Positions 57,108 to 64,000 of a DNA stretch of 64,000 nucleotides are shown in pieces. Position 1 is the stretch's first letter; each line of letters opens with the position of its first letter. The notes beneath the pieces were generated by a model. That model was not told the DNA's origin. It saw only the letters and a list, made by a program, of their open reading frames with translations, and did not search any database. Source of the stretch: Adiantum capillus-veneris (taxonomy: Eukaryota > Streptophyta > Polypodiopsida > Polypodiales > Pteridaceae); assembly GCA_014529385.2 (NCBI GenBank), contig CM043951.1:111373469-111437468 (forward strand), read 5' to 3'. A program made the position numbers and the translations under genes.

Positions 57108-57871
57108 GTTAAGTATGGAGCCTGATTTACCCTTGTAATTTTCTGTGGTAAAAGCGCACATTTGTAAGGCCCCCATTATGAGGAGAAGCCATCGTGCGTG
57201 AAGGAAAATCACTCACCGGAAACCAAAATTTTCACGGACAAGAATCAGGGGAAACTTGACTTTTTTTCGCCGGAATATTATGGCCGGACGGCGGCCGGAA
57301 AGTGGTCGGAAAAGAACCGGTCGGTTGGCCGGTGGCCGGTAGTCAATGGCCGATGGCCGGTGGTCGGAAGTCAATGGCCGGTGGCCGGTGGTCGGAAGTC
57401 AATGGCCGGTGGCCGGTGGCCGAATTCAAAAGCAGACTTGTCTTTTCAAGGGCAGCCACACATGGGCGGATTGGAGGGTCCGATTTGGACTTATTCGCAC
57501 AAGGGCGGCTACACATGGCTGTCTCTCATAAGAGAGGGCAGCCCTTTTGGCCTTTAAAAGGAGGCCATTTCTAAACACATTTCATAGTGTGAAGTTGATG
57601 CAACAAGGTGAGTGTGAGGTGGTGAGAGTGAAGCAAGGCGGAGCTCCATTAAGGGTATAATCCCTTTGTAAACTACTTCTTGTTTTGAAGTACTAAAGCC
57701 ATTGAGTGGCTGCTTTCCCGTGGACATAGCCCACATTGGGTGAACCACGTATATCGTGTGTACTCTCTCTCTCTCTCTCTCTCTACTCTATAATCTCGTG
57801 TATATAAATCTGTCTCTCTCCATTAAGTAATCTACTCAATTATCTATTTAGCTACGTCTTATTTCCTAACA
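57108..57871 (+). repeat. C2 3' LTR
   Basis: TGTTAAGTATGGAGC ... TTTCCTAACA, preceded by the weak purine tract CCAAGTGGGATAT. Confidence 0.93.
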
Positions 57872-57876
57872 TTTAC

Positions 57877-58979
57877 ACCAAAGAGTGATTATGTAGTTTA
57901 TTAATGTGCTGCCTAAATTGGTAGATTTTCACGTAAAGTTAGTATTGCCTAGATCATGAATCTAGGTTGTTTAATGTACTAGCCTTGTGGAAGCTTCAAT
58001 TGGATGCGTTTCTTTCTAGAGCGCATCCACCAAAACAAGATTGGATGTTATGTTAGGAGGAAAAAAAACAAGTACCTTGTTATTGTTGTGGCTACAGATG
58101 TTCTTCTAGCGAGTTACAACTGGAAGGAATACCATATTTTTGAATTGTTGCTAGAGTTGCATGGTGCTACTGTTTGCTAGCTGCAGCTAATGCCGATGAT
58201 GTTGTTTCCACCTTGACATGCAAGTCAAGTGTTGTACTCGCGTGTGCATATGTACCCAACGAGAGAGAGGTGGAAGAAGACACTTGGGTTACTATCGATG
58301 GATGACAAATTTTTCACCGTGATCTCGAGTTCATCCTCAAATAGTGCAGCGAGCCAATGTTATTGTTGTTTTTTCTGATACCAATAAATGAAAAATTGAG
58401 GGTTGGCTCTGGCAAAAAAAAAAACGTCAATGCCTCATCAATAAAGAGGGATTTTGAGTCAAGATTGGATGGACAGGTCTTTTGAGTTTTTATGGGATCT
58501 TTCTAAAGGCGTCAAATCTTCTATTGCACTATAAGTGCTCTCTTAGGCATTTCTTCCCACTACAAGAGGGAGATATGAAGGAGAACTAAAAAAATAACCA
58601 CATGAATTCTTCTTCCTCTGCTAGTCTTTTGTCAAGATAATTCTCCATACATATCTCATCCCTATTCCTTTTGCTCCATCTCCTTCTTCTTATCGCTTAC
58701 ATATACATGGTTCTACTAGTTTAGATTTTCCTTAAAAAATATACATAATCCTAAATTTCTCTTTTTTCTTCTCCTTCTGTTACTTTACATGTGACTAGTT
58801 TCATGCATAACATCTCCTAAGTCATGATTCTCTTATTAACTATAATTAGTATCCTAATTAAACTATCCTTCACAATACTTGCCATCTGGTAAGGGAAAAT
58901 CTAGATATCAGGAACTTGATGTTGAGCGGTTTGCGTCAACCAACTTTGACATTCTATAATGAGATACTTTTTATAGAAA
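57877..58979. other. Tandem-repeat remainder, then no gene recognised
   Basis: 57877-57960 continues the 35-bp repeat. A short readable stretch near 58020-58180 (YVRRKKNKYLVIVVATDVLL) is not long enough to call. The rest is AT-rich. Confidence 0.4.
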
Positions 58980-59954
58980 GAACAACATATATTCTGGGAG
59001 GTGGATATTAAGACACCCATATGGACCTAGGGCCATAGAGTCCCCTCTATGTTATTGAGGAAACTTATGGCCCTAGGACCATATGATCTCTTATGACATT
59101 AGAGGAACCTTGTGGTCCTAGGGGTATATAGTACCCAATTAGTAGCCCTTGAATGGCCTGCATGCCTTTCGAGATCCTTTACAGACGCACCCTATGGCCC
59201 TAGGATTATAGGGTTCCCTCTGGAATTCCTATGTCCATAGCGCACTTGAGTGTCCTAAATGACCTTTAGAGCTTCTACATTGGCACCCTATGGCCTTAGG
59301 ACCACAAGGTGCATTCTAATCTAATGATATCTCCTATGTACATGGTTCTCATGTAGGGGCCCTTAAGTGGCATAAATGTCCCTAAATAGAGCTCCTACAT
59401 TGGCACAATGTAAACTACCTCACATTCTCTATCTATGCTTAATCCTCTCACACCCCGGTCCAGACGTCATAAAGATAAGGACCACCGAGTTATCATCTTG
59501 TATTTATTGATCAATGGCTATATTCATGGGTGGGACATATGTGCACACCGTTGTCTACATGAAAATGCATGTAGTGGGAAAACATGTGTGACTTCTATTT
59601 ATACCTAAATTGTGAGAATAGACTGACTAGAATGTTAAAAATTTAATTTTAGCTTGTCTATGTAGTATTACGTGTACTGGGAATATATCACAGGTTACCC
59701 TCTATTACAATGAGAGATGATATGGTCCTAGGGCTTCCATGGTGCATATGTAGGTGCCCTTGAATAGACTAGATGCTCTTTGAGAGCTTACACATTGACA
59801 CCTAGGCCGCTCTCTTGCCTTAGGAACTTATTTTTCCCTCTCTTTTGATGAGATATGATATGGCCCTAAAGCCATAGGTTTTCCATGCATAAGCTCAAGG
59901 ACCTTTGATTCCCCTCTATTCCAATTAAAGATCCTATGGTCCTAGGACCATAGG
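58980..59954. repeat. Degenerate repeats built on a CCTAGGACCATA-type palindrome
   Basis: About eight copies of TATGGCCCTAGGACCATA-like half-palindromes occur at 60-150-bp spacing. They include a perfect 22-nt palindrome at 59933-59954 (CCTATGGTCCT plus its reverse complement), eight bases before the L1 LTR. CTACATTGGCAC and CCCTTGAATGGCC are also repeated. Confidence 0.65.
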
Positions 59955-59962
59955 CTGTTTCC

Positions 59963-60922
59963 TGTTGGACGGGAGCGACTCACACGCCCATGAAGTGCAT
60001 GCAAACACTACCTAGATCAACATAATGTCAATCGAGGACACAAATGACACGATAGGCACACGGAGGAAATATCTTTAGCTTGTCATGCTGAGACCATCCT
60101 ACACATACAACACTCTGGAAGGCCAACTAAACCACAATCAAGAACCTCACTACTCTCAACTACACCACCTAGCCACATACACACATACGGAAGGTAACTC
60201 ACCTAATCATGCCAAACTTGTATGAAACTTAAGGAACACCATCCCCTCACTAGGATACAACTATCCCTAAGCTTCTACACTCAAAACCCTCGCTCTAAAC
60301 CCATCTGCAGAAAACGCATAGGATGACAGAGCAAAAATTTGAAAGTGCCCGAAACTGAAATTTGTGAGTACCAATGCGTAGCTTATGTCGCCACGATTCT
60401 ATAGACTACTAGCACACAGAAAATAGACATCGTTTGATACACTTACGGCCACAAATAGCTCCTAGATGCGTTGGCGTGTGCGCTTCGTCTCGCGTGGAAT
60501 GATTGGCGTTGTCGCGTAGCTCTCCTCGAGCCTATAGCAATGGTGCAGGCGGATCTCCAATGTGTTGAGCGAGCCGCGCGTAGCGAGGATAAAGCTCACA
60601 CTCACTCTCTCTCACACACACACACACAGTAGACGGCAGCGCTAAAGTTTTGATTATGATAAAAAGTCCTCTTTTACAAAATGACCTAGGTACCTTATAT
60701 ACTAAGGCTACCTTAAGTTTAACCAAAAATGGAGTTGAAAGGGTCAAATGGCTTTGTATTTACAATCTGGAAGTGCCATTGCACCCCGGCTTCTGAAACT
60801 AGAATAACTACTCATTACAAATGACGTTTATAGCCATAATCCACAGCATTTCATAACTCGCAAAAGATCAGACTTTGGTACGAAAGTTGAGTTATGTTGT
60901 GTTGTTGACCCAGCGGTCAACA
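59963..60922 (-). repeat. L1 LTR 1
   Basis: 960 bp, TGTTGGACGGGAGCG ... GCGGTCAACA on the plus strand. Has CA/CT microsatellites near 60600-60630. Confidence 0.85.
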
Positions 60923-60936
60923 TCCCCCCCTTTCGC
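60923..60936 (-). promoter_or_regulatory. L1 polypurine tract
   Basis: CGAAAGGGGGGGA on the minus strand directly before the LTR TGTTGACC. The second copy is at 62038-62050. Confidence 0.75.
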
Positions 60937-61109
60937 ATTCATGTCGTCCCCGACATGACCTGATTGTCGATGGCGATGTGGTCTTGGCTGTCATTTTGGC
61001 TTTATCTGTTGTAGTGCTTGTAACTTTGTCGAACCACAACAAGAACTATGATCCATTAGAACGGATATCTATCATCATAACCATTCAGTTTGGATGTGTG
61101 AGGCGCCAA

Positions 61110-62640
<1,531 letters not shown>

Positions 62641-64000
62641 TTTGAGATCCTCTGATTACCCTTATGTTTTCTCTTTGTCATTGAGGACTTCTTTGTTCTT
62701 GTGCAATCATGTTGTTAGTGTTGTCTACAGTGTTGTTATTGTAGGCCATTCTTCGACTCTCCATTGAGGAGAAGTATGCTATGATCTGAAACTGGTGCTC
62801 CAATTCATTTGTCAATTGATTTGAGTAGCATTTCCTTATTGTTGATGTAGAAGGAATATGTAGAAGAGGATGGTGATAGGTGTCTTTAGATTAGGGTCTT
62901 AAACCTAGATGACCAAAGGGAAAAAACCCGGTGGGAAAAAAATGCCTTTGGTATACTCTCTTATTGGAGTTGAGTAGTTGAACGTGAAGTACATGTTCAT
63001 GAAAGGTGTGTGCTTGGGTGAAACACGGAAAGAGTGCCTGATGCAAGTGCCAATTATGGGACACTCTATATGCATATGAAAAATTTGTCAACAAAACCAT
63101 GCAATGTGAAAGAAGGAGATGATGGGTGTTTCGAGGAATAAATGTAGCACATGTGACATCAAAAGATGTCTCAATAGCTTCCACCTTTCCAAGAAGGGTT
63201 GTCGACGTAGAAGTTTCTCCACTCGTATCTCATTGTGCTTAGTACGTGAGTGTCTTTTGGACCTTCTCCTTCACTTCACCAGACTTAAGTACTTAGACTT
63301 CGACTCTTTTGCTCACCTATACCAGCATGAGCGACACAACGTAAATATGCTCAACTCTTCGAGCTTGAGCAGTACCTAGAATAGCTAAGACGCTTAGACC
63401 ACAGAGAATATTACTTGAAGCTTTGGGACTAACACATCACTCCTTTTGTGGCTTAGCTACTCGACTCTGACTTTTATGACTTGTCGGTTGCATGTTGACA
63501 CTGCTTTGTGACAAGTTCTTTGGCTGTTGTAGTGGCCGCTGAGACATACTTCGTGAAGTTTCATCGTTTCCCTGTATCTTCTTCTCTTTGTAGTGCTCAG
63601 GCCTCTCGTCAGTCTTTTCTTCATGTGGATTATGGATTTTTTTGTTCTTAATAATAAACAAAGAAAATCTTAAACCAGCTCAACAAAAGAAAAATCATTC
63701 AAATAGAAATCTAAATGCTATGTACACTATACACATGTCCCTAGGGCTCATATATGGATTTTGTCCCCATAATCCTCTATAACACTAGTATGAGGGCATA
63801 TACTCTAAATTTAGTCAAAAAATTATCACAATAAAGCGCAAAAATTCAATGCATCTCACAAAACATTGCCCTCTAATAGTCATAATGTTAGGTACGCATT
63901 CAGAATGCCTCCCCCCTTCCTATTTCGCGTCATCCTTTACGACAGGGTATCTCAAAGGGTATGTGTTGTGCTTGGGCAACTAAAAGTTGTGCCTACGCAG
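62641..64000. other. No gene recognised
   Basis: Short ORFs on both strands (for example 63119-63379 plus and 63437-63661 minus) lack motifs. No LTR or further helicase sequence seen upstream of the cDNA copy. Confidence 0.4.

Larger units (their letters stand above)
52340..57871 (+). mobile_element. C2: structurally complete Ty1/copia retrotransposon
   Basis: LTRs 52340-53102 (763 bp) and 57108-57871 (764 bp), about 20 differences by eye (about 97 %). The target duplication TTTAC at 52335-52339 and 57872-57876 is perfect. tRNA-iMet primer site present. gag is broken by frameshifts; protease, integrase, RT and RNase H are almost continuous, with one in-frame TAA between integrase and RT. Confidence 0.95.

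Noticed and set aside
58020-58180. Short coding-like stretch after C2
   Set aside because: Only about 50 codons, no homologous copy and no motif.

Overview
The window looks like land-plant nuclear DNA: AT-rich, intron-containing gene remnants, Ty1/copia and Ty3/gypsy LTR retrotransposons with tRNA-iMet-type primer sites, a plant-type DEAD-box helicase cDNA copy and a histone H3-fold ORF. No rRNA, tRNA, operon or CRISPR array was seen. The low gene density suggests a large plant genome (a fern, lycophyte or bryophyte is possible), but the species cannot be fixed from the sequence. Almost everything is mobile DNA or its debris.

Layout. 1-3.9 kb: a divergent histone H3-like ORF (854-1294) lies between two clusters of hairpin repeats that share one core. 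It is followed by an acidic-repeat ORF, a coiled-coil exon and an inverted-repeat element. 4.2-17.3 kb: an uncharacterised multi-exon gene family occurs three times, as alpha (minus, 4177-5441), beta (plus, about 5510-6495) and gamma (plus, about 16250-17312). A second hairpin-array family and several old diverged retroelement fragments lie between them. 18.07-45.26 kb: a nested stack. The old gypsy element E0 carries in its 5' LTR a gag-only element, E1. E1's 3' LTR carries two younger full-length insertions, gypsy G1 (23436-33460, minus) and copia C1 (34099-39604, minus). Each of the three inner insertions has a perfect 5-bp target-site duplication, and each has a paralogous uninterrupted site elsewhere in the window. 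45.3-52.3 kb: a large hairpin, a roughly 50-bp tandem repeat and a solo LTR related to G1. 52.34-57.87 kb: copia C2, structurally complete with a TTTAC duplication. 58.9-62.6 kb: palindromic repeats, then a two-LTR structure (L1, minus strand) joined directly to a spliced, internally deleted DEAD-box helicase cDNA.

Relative ages from LTR divergence judged by eye: E0 (about 85 % identity), then E1 (about 90 %), then G1, C1 and C2 (about 96-98 %). E1 and G1 have matching primer-binding and polypurine signals and similar Gag, so E1 could have moved with help from a G1-type element. All retroelement ORFs are interrupted and none looks able to move on its own. The best candidates for new biology are the H3-like ORF with its hairpin clusters, the three-copy unknown gene family, the extra coding block between primer site and gag in E0, and the helicase/LTR chimera.
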